From a virus, in the IMG/VR virus record IMGVR_UViG_3300046804_000658, positions 1 through 39,361 of that record: a stretch of DNA of 39,361 bases; one strand, given 5' to 3'. The notes under the pieces were generated by a model. That model searched no databases, was not told where the DNA came from, and saw only the letters and a list, made by a program, of their open reading frames with translations. Positions 22,863 to 33,630 of the stretch are shown piece by piece. The translations under genes and the position numbers were made by a program. Positions within the stretch are counted from its first letter, which is position 1, and each line of letters starts with the position of its first letter.

Positions 22863-25800
22863 ATTCTTTCGCCTCGTCCAGTATTTTTTGTAGCGCCTTC
22901 TCACGCAGCTGCTCTTCCGCAATATTTTCTTCAGTAAGCTCTCTACCACGCAGCTTAATCTTGTCTAGCTTACCTTCAAACGCATCGTCTAAAGTATCAG
23001 GCGTGATCTCCCAACCTTCTCGTGGGTACATCAAATTAAATTCATAAACCCTACGCGAAGCGTTTTCTATAAGTTCCTCATCCCCGCGACGCATAGCCTT
23101 GACCCACGCGTTTACGATAGCTTGCTTCCTATCTTCAATCTTTCGTTCTTCTTTCTTCAGGAAGGCGTTAAGGTCTTGAATTTCAGCCAGCCCTGAGGTT
23201 TTAAAGCCTAGCCCCTGCATAACTAACTGCCCCGCCGTAAACTCTTCTGCTTCACGGATAGGGTCTAGGTCTTTATCCAACACGCCTTCCGTGCTGTAGC
23301 GATATGCCACTGCGGGGGAACGAAGCATCTTCATTGGTATCCAACGCTCCATTGCTTTTAGCGTGTCGCCTTCTGACCACTCTCTATATGCTTGCGCTGT
23401 CATTTGATTAACAAGGCCAGCAAACGGAGCTATGTTATTGAACGTCATGAAGTCAGCTAGAGCGTTCATGTCAAATTCATTCGGTAAGTCACGGAACCAC
23501 AGACCACCTTCAGATATACCAGACGACAGGTTTATACCCGTGAACGCGTCCAGAAGCCCGTTAGCTAGAGCATCTGCTATCCTTACATCTGTGCCCGGTA
23601 TTTTTGCGTCACCAAAAGTTTCAGGTAGCCATACGTTGTTGAACCACCGTACGATGTTCAGCTGAGATATATCAACTGCTTCTGGGTCATCTTCATACAG
23701 GTTGTTAATAGCGGCTTGCAAAACACCGAACATCCACATCATTGTGCTAACACCAAACGCACCAGCCACCCCAGCGCCTAACGCGCCCATCATCATAGAA
23801 CCAAAGAAAGCATAGGCCGCGCCTTTACGTACGTCCGACGGCAGGCTGCCTGTCATCTCCTTAAAATTCATGTAGTAGTAGAACGTGGTGTACAACGAGT
23901 ATTTCTTAAACTGAAACGCCAGCCTAGCGATGGGCTGGTTAAGGAACGGTGGAGACTCGTCTGGTAAATAGCGGTATAGCGCTTCTTCAGTAATATTTTG
24001 CGCGTTGTCCACCGCCTCCATAGGCGACATACCTTTTTGCCTAGAAAGTTTATACGCCGTCAAGAACGTAATTTCTCGGGCTATACGCTCGCTGCCTTGG
24101 TGCAAAGAACCTGATACACGTACCATAGTGTCTAGCACTACTTCAGGCGTGGACATAGTTTTAGCTTTGTTGCCAAAGTACAGGTCAGCTGTTTGCGTAG
24201 ACTGGTCAGAGATTTGCCGTAAATCCATCTGTCGCACGGCGAACTGAAGCTCAGCGGGGGTAAGCCCCGTTAGAAGCTGCGCAGCTTTAGGGCTACGTGT
24301 TACCAGAGAAGAGCCAAAAGAGGGGAATGTATATTTAACATTACCTGCGCTGTCTACCCGTTTTACCCCTACCTGCGCTGGCATAGCAGCTAGCAGTTTT
24401 GTAAGCTCTTTAGTTGCTGCTACAGGACCAAAATATTTAATGAGTGTAGGGAATGATTTACCCGGTACACCCCATACGTTATTGAACACCGCCCGCATAT
24501 CTGTAAGCAGATACATGAACGTAAACTTAGTCGCAGCATTTACAACCTTATCCAGCATGCCGGGTTCTTGCGGTTGCGCGTATGAACCGTTGGTACGTCT
24601 TTCTAGTTCGTTGATGAGCAGCTCTAGGCGGTCACGCTTAGGGTTGTCACGGATGTTTTCCTGTGCAGCATCAAAGTTATTGTTAACCTGCTGTAAGTAC
24701 CGCATCTTTGCCAGCTGGTTTGCCATGCGCGTACCAGTCGAGATGAAGTTACGCAGCGCGTCACGAGAATAACCTGCCCGTGCTTTACGGGTGATAAACA
24801 TCTTGCGCATGCTGTTCTCAGGCAGCACAAGCAGCATAGACTGAAAAATATCATTTTTAAGCTGGTCTACAGCCGCAGTAGAACCTAGCGCAACAGCGTC
24901 TATTTTTGAAAAAATATTACGTAACGCGATATTCTCTTTAGCAATTTTCTTACGCAGCACTTCTGCTTCGTTACCTTTAGCAGCTTCTTTAGCAATTACA
25001 AGCTCTTCGTAAGTGCGTTTGTCTCCGCGCTTGTTACGTTCTTTTATTTGCTGCTTTATGAATTTGTCCCGTTGTTTGGCGCTGTCAAACATTTGGAAGT
25101 TTACATCTTTGCCTTTACCAAACTGAGCCCAGAATTCACCGTGGCGCATCAAAGGAAAATACGGCCCCTTACCCATGTTGCGTTCATAGGTAGTCTTTAA
25201 GTCCTCCCACAGCTTACCTTTGGGGGTAGTAGGGTCGTTAATACTTCCAGCTAAGTTTGATGTAGCTATCTTCTGCTTGAGTGTAGTGAGGAACAGCTGA
25301 TAGCTTTGCTTGTAAAAGTCTCGTGCGTTTTTATAAAGCTTCTGTTGTTTGGGGTTTAACGCATTCCACATGCGGTTTAGTTCCGGCACTGTGGTGTTAA
25401 CAGATGGGTCTACTTGTATGTCAGTAGACAAATTCATAATATCCGCCAGTGCGTCTTTTTCTTTCCTACCAAGTTTTGCCCATTCTGTAGCTATAGCTGT
25501 CATAGCGTTCATGGCATTTACACGGAAGGTGCCCATCTTGCGCGTGTTATCCCTAGCGTCTTTTAAACTCTGTATGCCATTTGCAATACCTATACGGTAA
25601 AGCACACTAGTAGGCGCTACCTTAATAAACGACTTAAGGAACGCCATGTCCAAGTTAGGGAACGCAGCGCTGACGTAATCACCTAAAGCTTTTGGCGTAC
25701 GCCCAGCACTTTGCACGGGGCCTATACGTTGAATAACCTGCCGGGCGTCCTGAGACGCTTTGAGGTCGCGTATTGCCGTGTTTACATTTTTAACTTGGCG

Positions 25801-28800
25801 TTTAGCCTCTAGTATAGATTTAGTGATGTCCTCGCCAAAGGCGGCTTCCATCTGCTCTATGCTAGGCTGCTCAGCTTTCATAATCTCGTGCGAGATAAGC
25901 ACGAGGTCTTTTAGCCCGGACTTTAGCTTAGGGTCTATACCAAATAGTTTCAGCAAGGCGTCAATAAAAATATCGAAGCCTGACTTCTTCTCCGATACGC
26001 CTTTGACTTCATTCAACAAAAACTGCTTCATCGCAGCGTTCGTCATACCGTAGGCGTAAAACTCTTGAATGTCCGTAAAAGCATCTGCTTCAGCGGCAAA
26101 CTTTAGTTCTGCGTTTACGCTCTTCTTGCTGTCATACGCTGCCTTTGCGCGTACCATCAAATCTTCTAGCGCGTTCACTGCCTCGACAAGGTTAGCTTCA
26201 ACCTCCATGCCGTTACTGCGCGCTGCTAGGACAAAATCTATTTTCTTACTGCCAGATACGTGCATAGCTTCATGGAGCACGATCTCGTTGTTAATACCTT
26301 GGTTCTCGTAGCTATCCCCGCGTACATACACCGTGCCACCTACGGTGGTAGGAGAAAACATACCAACAGTGCCTTTGTTTAGCATCTGTTTAGCAGTTTT
26401 GTCTTTTAGTTTGGTGTCTCTATCTACGACAACAAAATTAACATTACGCAACGTAGGCGCGTTGTCCCGCTGCAACAGACGTGCAGCCAGCATGGCTTCC
26501 AGCTCGTTAGGCGACTGGGCTATCTGTATCAATGCACCAGCTATTGTGTCTACGTCGTAGAAGCCCAGATCAGGTTCCATGTCTAGCTGCTGCTCAGCTA
26601 GGTACTCAGGACCTTTTCTACGGCGCGCGGGTAAAGCGCGCATACCACGGCGCTCTACCGGTTTTTCTTCTCGTATGGCGGCTACTTCTTCCTTGCGTTC
26701 TTCTTTAGGCGCTGTGGGTGGTACCTTCTCGGTCACCGTTTTTGTAACAGGCGCAACCTGTTGACGCACAATATCTTCAGCTACAGCTGCCTTGCCGTTG
26801 ATAAAATCCATGGTGTGCGCTGGGTTCTCAGGCACCACAAACATTTTTGCGCCGTCTATTTGGTTTTCGTGCCCTGCTAGTAAGTTTCCGTACACCCCTT
26901 TAGGTACATTTATGCAGCCAAAAGAGTAACGTGAATCTAGTGGGCCGGGTTTCTCCAGCGCAGCCAGACGCTGCTTAGCGTCTTTCTCTTTAGTCCATAC
27001 GGAATGAAACAGCGTGACTGAGTACTCACCGTCTATGGCTTTGTCCAGCACAAATACTTTGCCATAATCGTATGCGCCTGCCGTCTTGGCTTCGCTACCT
27101 CCACGTGCTGCATCACGCAGCCCAAGGTTAAATAGCCCAGCAGGGGTAATACGGTTTTGTACTACCTCAGTATTACCACGGTAAAAATCACCCATGGTTT
27201 TACCAAGCAGCACTTTACTTTGTGTAAGCAAAGAACCATCGGGGTTAAATACGTACAGGTTAGCACTGGGTTTGTCCGTAATGATAAACAGCTTGTTAGT
27301 GGCTTTAAGCCCTTTTTCAACTGCTGGGTATATAGTGGCGTAAGCCTGACGACCACCTTCAGACATACCTACAACATCGGCGGGGACCGTAGCTCTAACT
27401 TGTACAGTGCGTGATAACGTAGTGGGAGTAGCTACAGGTATAGTAGGCGTTATGAACGAAGTGTTTACCACCATGATAGCGGCTAACATACCTGCCTGTA
27501 GACGCTTGATAATGTCGTGCAGAACCCTAGAGACTGCATCCAGTCCCTCGTTCATTGCCTTTACTACATCCTCAACAAACTTACGCTTAGCAACTTCGTT
27601 GTAAGATGTTTCGCCGTAGTGCTCAGCAATAACGGCCTTATCTTCGTCGTCTAGCTGGTCATGTATAGCAGCGTCTTGCAGCTCTTCCTGCGCGTTACCT
27701 ACAGGCTCTTCCTCCAACATAGTTGCGGCTCTATCCGCTTTAGACATCGAGCTTCTTAGTAGCTGAGCGTTATAGTCTGTCCACCGTGTTTTCTCTTCAG
27801 GCGCTTTTTCTTTTTCACGGGCAGCTTTACCTTTTTCCTCCCACAACCCCTGATACTCAGCAAGCCATAGTGGCGTACCAAAAGTTTCCGTAACCGGACG
27901 AAGCACGGGTTTTAGTTCTTCTTTTACTTCTGTTTCTTTAGCTGGCCGTGCTTTCTTTACAGGTTCAGCAACAACTTCTTCTTCCGCCGCTCTTATTTTT
28001 TCTATAGCTTTCTTACGTTGCGCAGGGGTGGATAATGAGTCTGGTAAGGGAGGCAGCGTAGTAAATTTTTCACGGCCTTCAGCCAACGCCTTGGCGCGTT
28101 CTTGCTCCGCAGGTTTTAAACTCTTTATGTATTTGCCAGCTTGTGCGTAAGCAACAATAGGACGGGACTTAAATTTTTGAGCCGCTTTATACAGACTAGC
28201 GCGAAGTACATCTATAGATAAATCCCGCAATGCTTCACGATAAGCTTTTTCTTCTGCGGTGCGCGCTGCTATACCAAAGTAGTCCCCACTAGCGCTACGC
28301 TCTAATTTACGTACGGCACTAATTTCGGCTAGCGTATCTCTGGTAAGGTTAATAACATCGGCAGCTTGTTCTACGCGCTCTGCCCCAGTCTTAGCAGCTT
28401 TTGATACCTCACGCCCTCCACCCGGAGCGCGTCTACGAGGTTCGCCCGCAGCCGTAGCACCAAACTCCGCAATGAGCTGCTGCTTTAGTTTTTCAGGCGA
28501 TGTTCTAGCTACGGTGTCTAAAATAGACGGGTCAACCTCTAGTTCTTCTTTACGCCCAGCTTCTAGTTCGAGGGGTGCGGCTGCCTCGGTGGGTTGCGCT
28601 GGTCTTTCCTCTTTTGCTTTGACGGCTTTAGGGGCTTCAGGGCCACGTGGTTTCTCCTCTACAGGCTGAACAACTTCAGGAACAACAGGTGCTTCCACCG
28701 CTTCGGTAGGGGCAGCTTCAGCAGCTGGCTCAATACGCTCCTCGGGTCTTTCTCCCACCATCGGAGCAGCAGGCGCGCGACGTTCAAAAGCAGGACGAGC

Positions 28801-30894
28801 ATCACGAGGAGGCAGTCCACCAAGTTCTTCCAGTCGGGCATAAGCAGCCTCTTGATATGCTTCAGGTGTAGGGTTAGTAGCTAGAGTGTCTCGCACCCAG
28901 CTAGCACCAAGGGTAAGACCAAGATCAGGGTAAGGCTCTCTAGCAAACCCACGGGATATCGCACGTTCTGCAAGTTCTTGCTGTTCTACTAGTGCAGCAC
29001 GTTCCAGCTCTTCTCTTCCAGCAAGTTGTCTAACAGCGCTGCTAGCAGCACCCAGTCCTCTATCGATAGGGGTTGTAGGTAGCTCGGCGGCTCCAGCCTC
29101 TGCGCTAGGCACAGGAATGCCTCGCTCATCTGTGCTTGGCTCAGTGACAAAAGGTGGCGGCTCGGTCGTGGGAACATTGTCTCCCTCCATTTGAAGTGCG
29201 GCGCGTTCAGCCCGCCCGGCCATAGTCCGCGCTTCATCTTCAGCGGACTTACGTTGGGTAACTCTACCTTCTGCCCCTGTAACAGGTGGCTGTAAAGCTT
29301 GAATATCAGTCTGTGCCTGAGTTTGAGCTTGTTCAGGCGGCATGCCTTGTTCTTGGTACGACTGCGCCAAAGCCTGCACACGAGGGTCAGTGGGCTCTAT
29401 CTCTAGCTCAGGGCGACGTGCTGCCTCCAACGCGGTCAACGGAGGACGTGCAGGTTCACCTTCTAGCTCTACACGACGTGCTTTTTCTAGCGCAGTCAGC
29501 CTAGGTCTATCTGATTGTAGGTAAGAATTTACATCCTGCTGTATAGCATCTGCCAGTGCGAAGTCAGGGCGCGCCTCTTGTATCTTCTCGATACCTTTAC
29601 TGAGTACTTTAGAGCCCCCAGCCATCAGGCCAGACTGCATCAAAGTCTGCACCGTGGTGTCGCCCACTTGCTGCAGATAGTCGCCAAATGTGGCGTTGGG
29701 TGAAAGACCGACAGAAGATAGGTCAGTTAAGAACTGCCCCGTGGTTGTAAGAATTTCACCGGGTAGCTCGCGCTTCAGGGTATTGCCAAGCCAGCCTTTG
29801 AGCACGTCGTTAGACATACCTTGCGTAGCCTGTCTGATCTTGTCCATCTGAAACTTAAGACCAAACTTCTCTCCGACTACTTCAAAGGCGGCGTACAACC
29901 CTGCACGAGTAGCTGCTGTAGCGCCCCCCAGACCTTTAGCCGTACCTTCTGCGTACTCCTGCCCGAATGATTGCGCAAACATTGACGCCAGCACAAGCCC
30001 TTCAGAGCCGGTCGCTACACCCCCAACAAGAGCAGGCAGCTGCTGGGCTATGGAATTAATCGCGCCTTCAAACATGCGCCCGGCATACACCGGGTTCTCG
30101 CCCATAGACTGCACGACGTTCCGAGCTTCGGCAGCACGCTCACCAAACCTAGTAGCAAACTCATCCGCCCCCAACAGGTCAGCTACAGCTTGGTTAATAC
30201 CCAACGCACCTTGCTTGTATCCCTGCCATCCAGCCATCGCGCCGCGCAAAACAGGGTTAGCGTTTTTGTACTGGTTGTAAATATCAAAATCAAATTTGGT
30301 AGGTTCTAGTGCGCCTTCGGCTTGTATAGCCTGCACTTCTTTACCCGGCACGACGCCCATCTCGGCAGCGCGCTGTGCCGCAGCACGAGCAAACTCAGGC
30401 TTCTCACCTTGCTGGATAAGACGTTGTGCACGTTCCTCGGCGGCTGGGGATAGGCGCGCAGCAGCCTCAGGTGCTCGCTCTGCCTGTTTATATTCTTGTG
30501 CCCGCTGGCGTATGACATCACCCACCGCACCGGGAGCCTTCTCCATGTTGGCGCGTTTCTTGGGTGAGGCAGCATCGTATTCTGCTTCAATAGCAGCACG
30601 AACTTCAGGGCGTAGAGGGGCTTTGCTAGGAGTTTGAACAGGCGCAGCGGGAGTTTTGCCGCTCATTACGCCCAGACCTTCCCCTGCCTGACTCATGATG
30701 GCAGAACCTAAGTCCTCCCCCATAGGTGACGTAGTAGCAAAGTCTTGCCTCGGCTTCTCTGCTTTTTTAGGTTCCGGCTTAGGCTCTGCTTTTGGGGTAG
30801 GCAGCTGTTTCAGCGCAGCAGCCATGTCGTCCCGACTCATACCGTCGGGGAACTCTACGGTACCTACACCTTCTACCTCAACATACTGTGCCAT
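22861..30894 (-). CDS. Giant virion protein with L,D-transpeptidase and HExxH domains
   Basis: This 2677-residue protein begins with a motif common in phage virion proteins (VEFPDGMSRDDMAAAL). Then come a Pro/Lys linker, an Ala/Gly-rich helical region (about 199-432), Pro/Glu-rich linkers (about 640-850) and a hydrophobic segment near 1136-1155. A YkuD-type L,D-transpeptidase domain spans about 1198-1365, with His1297 and catalytic Cys1327 in SFGCIN. An HEAMH zinc site lies at 1541-1545, with hydrophobic segments near 2355-2400. It is probably an internal protein ejected into the cell that modifies peptidoglycan and spans membranes. SHGC is changed to SFGC. It starts 4 bases after its neighbour's stop. 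Confidence 0.8.
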   Translation of the reverse strand: MAQYVEVEGVGTVEFPDGMSRDDMAAALKQLPTPKAEPKPEPKKAEKPRQDFATTSPMGEDLGSAIMSQAGEGLGVMSGKTPAAPVQTPSKAPLRPEVRAAIEAEYDAASPKKRANMEKAPGAVGDVIRQRAQEYKQAERAPEAAARLSPAAEERAQRLIQQGEKPEFARAAAQRAAEMGVVPGKEVQAIQAEGALEPTKFDFDIYNQYKNANPVLRGAMAGWQGYKQGALGINQAVADLLGADEFATRFGERAAEARNVVQSMGENPVYAGRMFEGAINSIAQQLPALVGGVATGSEGLVLASMFAQSFGQEYAEGTAKGLGGATAATRAGLYAAFEVVGEKFGLKFQMDKIRQATQGMSNDVLKGWLGNTLKRELPGEILTTTGQFLTDLSSVGLSPNATFGDYLQQVGDTTVQTLMQSGLMAGGSKVLSKGIEKIQEARPDFALADAIQQDVNSYLQSDRPRLTALEKARRVELEGEPARPPLTALEAARRPELEIEPTDPRVQALAQSYQEQGMPPEQAQTQAQTDIQALQPPVTGAEGRVTQRKSAEDEARTMAGRAERAALQMEGDNVPTTEPPPFVTEPSTDERGIPVPSAEAGAAELPTTPIDRGLGAASSAVRQLAGREELERAALVEQQELAERAISRGFAREPYPDLGLTLGASWVRDTLATNPTPEAYQEAAYARLEELGGLPPRDARPAFERRAPAAPMVGERPEERIEPAAEAAPTEAVEAPVVPEVVQPVEEKPRGPEAPKAVKAKEERPAQPTEAAAPLELEAGRKEELEVDPSILDTVARTSPEKLKQQLIAEFGATAAGEPRRRAPGGGREVSKAAKTGAERVEQAADVINLTRDTLAEISAVRKLERSASGDYFGIAARTAEEKAYREALRDLSIDVLRASLYKAAQKFKSRPIVAYAQAGKYIKSLKPAEQERAKALAEGREKFTTLPPLPDSLSTPAQRKKAIEKIRAAEEEVVAEPVKKARPAKETEVKEELKPVLRPVTETFGTPLWLAEYQGLWEEKGKAAREKEKAPEEKTRWTDYNAQLLRSSMSKADRAATMLEEEPVGNAQEELQDAAIHDQLDDEDKAVIAEHYGETSYNEVAKRKFVEDVVKAMNEGLDAVSRVLHDIIKRLQAGMLAAIMVVNTSFITPTIPVATPTTLSRTVQVRATVPADVVGMSEGGRQAYATIYPAVEKGLKATNKLFIITDKPSANLYVFNPDGSLLTQSKVLLGKTMGDFYRGNTEVVQNRITPAGLFNLGLRDAARGGSEAKTAGAYDYGKVFVLDKAIDGEYSVTLFHSVWTKEKDAKQRLAALEKPGPLDSRYSFGCINVPKGVYGNLLAGHENQIDGAKMFVVPENPAHTMDFINGKAAVAEDIVRQQVAPVTKTVTEKVPPTAPKEERKEEVAAIREEKPVERRGMRALPARRRKGPEYLAEQQLDMEPDLGFYDVDTIAGALIQIAQSPNELEAMLAARLLQRDNAPTLRNVNFVVVDRDTKLKDKTAKQMLNKGTVGMFSPTTVGGTVYVRGDSYENQGINNEIVLHEAMHVSGSKKIDFVLAARSNGMEVEANLVEAVNALEDLMVRAKAAYDSKKSVNAELKFAAEADAFTDIQEFYAYGMTNAAMKQFLLNEVKGVSEKKSGFDIFIDALLKLFGIDPKLKSGLKDLVLISHEIMKAEQPSIEQMEAAFGEDITKSILEAKRQVKNVNTAIRDLKASQDARQVIQRIGPVQSAGRTPKALGDYVSAAFPNLDMAFLKSFIKVAPTSVLYRIGIANGIQSLKDARDNTRKMGTFRVNAMNAMTAIATEWAKLGRKEKDALADIMNLSTDIQVDPSVNTTVPELNRMWNALNPKQQKLYKNARDFYKQSYQLFLTTLKQKIATSNLAGSINDPTTPKGKLWEDLKTTYERNMGKGPYFPLMRHGEFWAQFGKGKDVNFQMFDSAKQRDKFIKQQIKERNKRGDKRTYEELVIAKEAAKGNEAEVLRKKIAKENIALRNIFSKIDAVALGSTAAVDQLKNDIFQSMLLVLPENSMRKMFITRKARAGYSRDALRNFISTGTRMANQLAKMRYLQQVNNNFDAAQENIRDNPKRDRLELLINELERRTNGSYAQPQEPGMLDKVVNAATKFTFMYLLTDMRAVFNNVWGVPGKSFPTLIKYFGPVAATKELTKLLAAMPAQVGVKRVDSAGNVKYTFPSFGSSLVTRSPKAAQLLTGLTPAELQFAVRQMDLRQISDQSTQTADLYFGNKAKTMSTPEVVLDTMVRVSGSLHQGSERIAREITFLTAYKLSRQKGMSPMEAVDNAQNITEEALYRYLPDESPPFLNQPIARLAFQFKKYSLYTTFYYYMNFKEMTGSLPSDVRKGAAYAFFGSMMMGALGAGVAGAFGVSTMMWMFGVLQAAINNLYEDDPEAVDISQLNIVRWFNNVWLPETFGDAKIPGTDVRIADALANGLLDAFTGINLSSGISEGGLWFRDLPNEFDMNALADFMTFNNIAPFAGLVNQMTAQAYREWSEGDTLKAMERWIPMKMLRSPAVAYRYSTEGVLDKDLDPIREAEEFTAGQLVMQGLGFKTSGLAEIQDLNAFLKKEERKIEDRKQAIVNAWVKAMRRGDEELIENASRRVYEFNLMYPREGWEITPDTLDDAFEGKLDKIKLRGRELTEENIAEEQLREKALQKILDEAKE

Positions 30895-30897
30895 AGG

Positions 30898-33630
30898 TTA
30901 TTTCCACGATTGTGTCTGCGGGTCCCATTTTGGTATGGCACGAGCAGCAGGGGCAGTAGGTGCAGTAGGGGCAGGGGCAGGGGCAGCAGACGCACCTTCT
31001 CTTAATATATCGTACGCTGGTTTATTTTTAATTTCCTGTTCAAACCGCTCGCGTATAGCAGCTTTCTCCTCTTTAGTTTTACCTTTAATAGCGGCTTGGT
31101 ACGCTGGGTTAGTAGCTGTTAGAGTCCTTAGCTCTTTGGTCAGTTGTTTTTGTGCGTTAATCTTAGCCTCAGACACGCGCGCTTCAGCACCGGGTTTATC
31201 TACTGTTTTTAGTTTGTCCCCCTCTAAACTAACACCAGCATAACGCGGGCCTGTAGCAATACCAGCGGAAATAACTCCCGGCATGTCCCTTGCAGCTTGT
31301 TTAATCGCGGTTTCGTAAGTGGTAGCGTTAGCAGGCGCGCCTTGTTCTATTGCTGCTTTAAAGTAAGCATCTGCTACTTGCAGCACAGCGGTTTTATTCT
31401 GCCCCTTAGCTACTGCTAGATCGTTCTTCAACTGCTGAATCTCTCGCTTAGTTTCGGCATCCAGCTGCTTGATAGCCAGCTGAGCTTTAATGCTAGCGAG
31501 GTCTTTAGCAACATCAAAAAAGTCTTTACCAGCTTTGTCGATCCGGGCCTGTGCTTTGTCCATGTCGCCAACTTTGCGCAGGTACTCAGCTTCGTTAAGC
31601 GCAGCTTTGGCATCATCCAGTTGGTCAAGAGCTTTCTTACGCTCCTTAGTGTCTGTAATGTTATTTGCTACAAGCTCACTGCCTGCCTCAATAGCGCCAC
31701 GCATGGCAGAGCCCGGAGTCTGACCCCAGCGGATAAGGAACTGACTGAGTCTGGACATAGCTAGCTCTTTAGCATCAGCATCAATCCTAGCTTTGCGTTC
31801 GTCTAGTTCTTTTTGACGCCCAGCAGTCGGGTCAACAATGCCCATTTGCTCTCGTTCACCAGCTATTTTAGTCATAATGTCGGGCACAGATGCTTTGCGT
31901 TCTTCACCTAGCTCTTTCATACGACCAGACAGCACACCTAAGTCTTGCTGCAGCGTGCTAACCGACGGCCCTTGTTCCTCGTCCACCCCTTCCTGATACT
32001 GCGCCATAGCACCGGGGGTAGTGGGGCTCAGACCACCAAAGCCTTGAACGTCAGGCGCATCAGTCTGTATGCCGCGTCCAGCAGTCGGGTCTTTCTCGCC
32101 CGACGTGTCGATCATGTCTTTAGGTAAAGATACTTTGCCAGCTTTTTTGAACGCAACGATGCCCCCGCCTGCCATGCCACGCAGCTTTTGACGGCGCATA
32201 GTCTCAGACTGGAATATATTTTTAGTAGCCGGGTCAGTTTCTTTGTCCTGCATCTTCTTCTGCAGGTCCTCGTCACGCATCATCTCAGCCATGTCCGCTA
32301 GCTTGCCCGGCTGTACACCCGTGGCTACGCCGCCCGGTGCCATCTTGACCTCACCACCTTTTTTGAACAGCCCGGCGGTTTTACCCTGCTGATAGACACC
32401 TAACCCCGCACCCGCCAGACCTAGCGCTTGATTAATAGCAGAAGGTTGAGTCTGGTAAGCCTGAGTAGTGGTAGCCTGCATAGGCAGACCGCGCAGCATG
32501 TTAGACAACACACCCAGCTGCATGAGCGGGTACTGTTGTTGCGTAGCGTAGTTTTGGATAGCTTGGTCGAGGACCCGTTGTTGCTGCGCCTGCTCCATGC
32601 CGCCAGCTTGCATTTTGGCTTGCAGTGCTGCCATGTCTTGCTGGAACTCTTGCGCGCCTTGTTGACCTAGCAGCTGGGCAGCTTGTAGCGTCTGACCATA
32701 ACCTTGGATACCCAGACCCGCGCCGAACTGGCGTGACTGTTCTTGCAGCTGCTGCGCTGCCTGCTGAGCCTGAAGGTTCTGGATAGCAGCTTGGAGGTTA
32801 GCCTGCTGGTTAGCTTGCTGCGCCGCTAGGTACGCCTGCTGCTCGGCGTTAAACTGTCCCATGCCAGCACCGTACGCCTGCTGCAGACCTTGAGCTTGAA
32901 TGTCACCCAGCTGCTGAGCTAGATTGCGCTGACGCTCCGCTTCGACAATAGCCTGACGGGAGCCACCAAAAGCCCCTGCACCTACAGCCTGCGCCTGCTG
33001 TTGCTGTCTAGCTATCTCAGATGCACGGCGAGCTTCACGCTGTTGTACATTAACAACATTCTGCATATACGGTGACATATACGCACGGGATACACCGGGG
33101 GCTGTGAAGCTGTCTGAGTAGACTTGCTGAGGGCGGCCTAGCTGAAAGCGCTCGGCAACGAGCGGAGAATAATACCCACTAGCAGCGGAGCGCCCTGCTA
33201 CATCCCCGGCGATCTGGCTAGCAGCGGAGCCTTGCTGTGGTTGTACGTACGAGCCTAGGCCCATCATGGCTTGCTGCTGTAACGGGCTAAACGGAGCTAC
33301 CGTGGCCTGCGCCTGCTGTGTAGGGGTATTGGTATAAACAAGGTTTCCTTGTGCATCGCGTATAGGTTTACCCTGCGCATCCATCTGGTACGTAGCACCA
33401 AATGGTACAAACTGCTGGAACCCTGTGGGTTGAAACTGACCTTCCGGTCCAGTGGTACCCGTGTAAATTTGACGCTGTGTAGCGCCTAGCATCTGCTCAA
33501 CATAAGGCTGAGCGTACTCAGGAATGTTTGTCTGATAAGAAGTAGTTTGAGTAGGAGCACCGCCACCGCCCATGCGGAACGTATAGAAGTCTGGATTAAA
33601 TATCCACTTGAACAGGTTAAACAGCTTCAT
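30898..33630 (-). CDS. Gln/Ala-rich virion protein
   Basis: This 910-residue protein has a short hydrophobic N-terminus, a GGGGAPTQTTSYQTNIPEY segment, and a long Gln/Ala-rich helical zone (about residues 200-380: QQANQQANLQAAIQNLQ). Glycine motifs such as MAGGGIVAFKKAG follow, then coiled-coil helices (about 600-760) and a Pro/Ala tail. This composition is typical of internal or tail-associated proteins of aquatic podoviruses. It overlaps the GNAT-like gene by 4 bases and ends 3 bases before the giant gene. A role in DNA ejection with the giant is an inference. Confidence 0.7.
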   Translation of the reverse strand: MKLFNLFKWIFNPDFYTFRMGGGGAPTQTTSYQTNIPEYAQPYVEQMLGATQRQIYTGTTGPEGQFQPTGFQQFVPFGATYQMDAQGKPIRDAQGNLVYTNTPTQQAQATVAPFSPLQQQAMMGLGSYVQPQQGSAASQIAGDVAGRSAASGYYSPLVAERFQLGRPQQVYSDSFTAPGVSRAYMSPYMQNVVNVQQREARRASEIARQQQQAQAVGAGAFGGSRQAIVEAERQRNLAQQLGDIQAQGLQQAYGAGMGQFNAEQQAYLAAQQANQQANLQAAIQNLQAQQAAQQLQEQSRQFGAGLGIQGYGQTLQAAQLLGQQGAQEFQQDMAALQAKMQAGGMEQAQQQRVLDQAIQNYATQQQYPLMQLGVLSNMLRGLPMQATTTQAYQTQPSAINQALGLAGAGLGVYQQGKTAGLFKKGGEVKMAPGGVATGVQPGKLADMAEMMRDEDLQKKMQDKETDPATKNIFQSETMRRQKLRGMAGGGIVAFKKAGKVSLPKDMIDTSGEKDPTAGRGIQTDAPDVQGFGGLSPTTPGAMAQYQEGVDEEQGPSVSTLQQDLGVLSGRMKELGEERKASVPDIMTKIAGEREQMGIVDPTAGRQKELDERKARIDADAKELAMSRLSQFLIRWGQTPGSAMRGAIEAGSELVANNITDTKERKKALDQLDDAKAALNEAEYLRKVGDMDKAQARIDKAGKDFFDVAKDLASIKAQLAIKQLDAETKREIQQLKNDLAVAKGQNKTAVLQVADAYFKAAIEQGAPANATTYETAIKQAARDMPGVISAGIATGPRYAGVSLEGDKLKTVDKPGAEARVSEAKINAQKQLTKELRTLTATNPAYQAAIKGKTKEEKAAIRERFEQEIKNKPAYDILREGASAAPAPAPTAPTAPAARAIPKWDPQTQSWK

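Noticed and set aside
29286-29504. Possible separate gene opposite the giant's linker
   Set aside because: Antisense shadow in a Pro/Glu-rich linker; product shows no fold-like pattern.
23432-30637. Many forward-strand frames of 60-113 codons within the giant gene
   Set aside because: Ser/Ala/Arg-rich antisense shadows of the giant reading frame, with no spacing pattern or ribosome sites consistent with genes.
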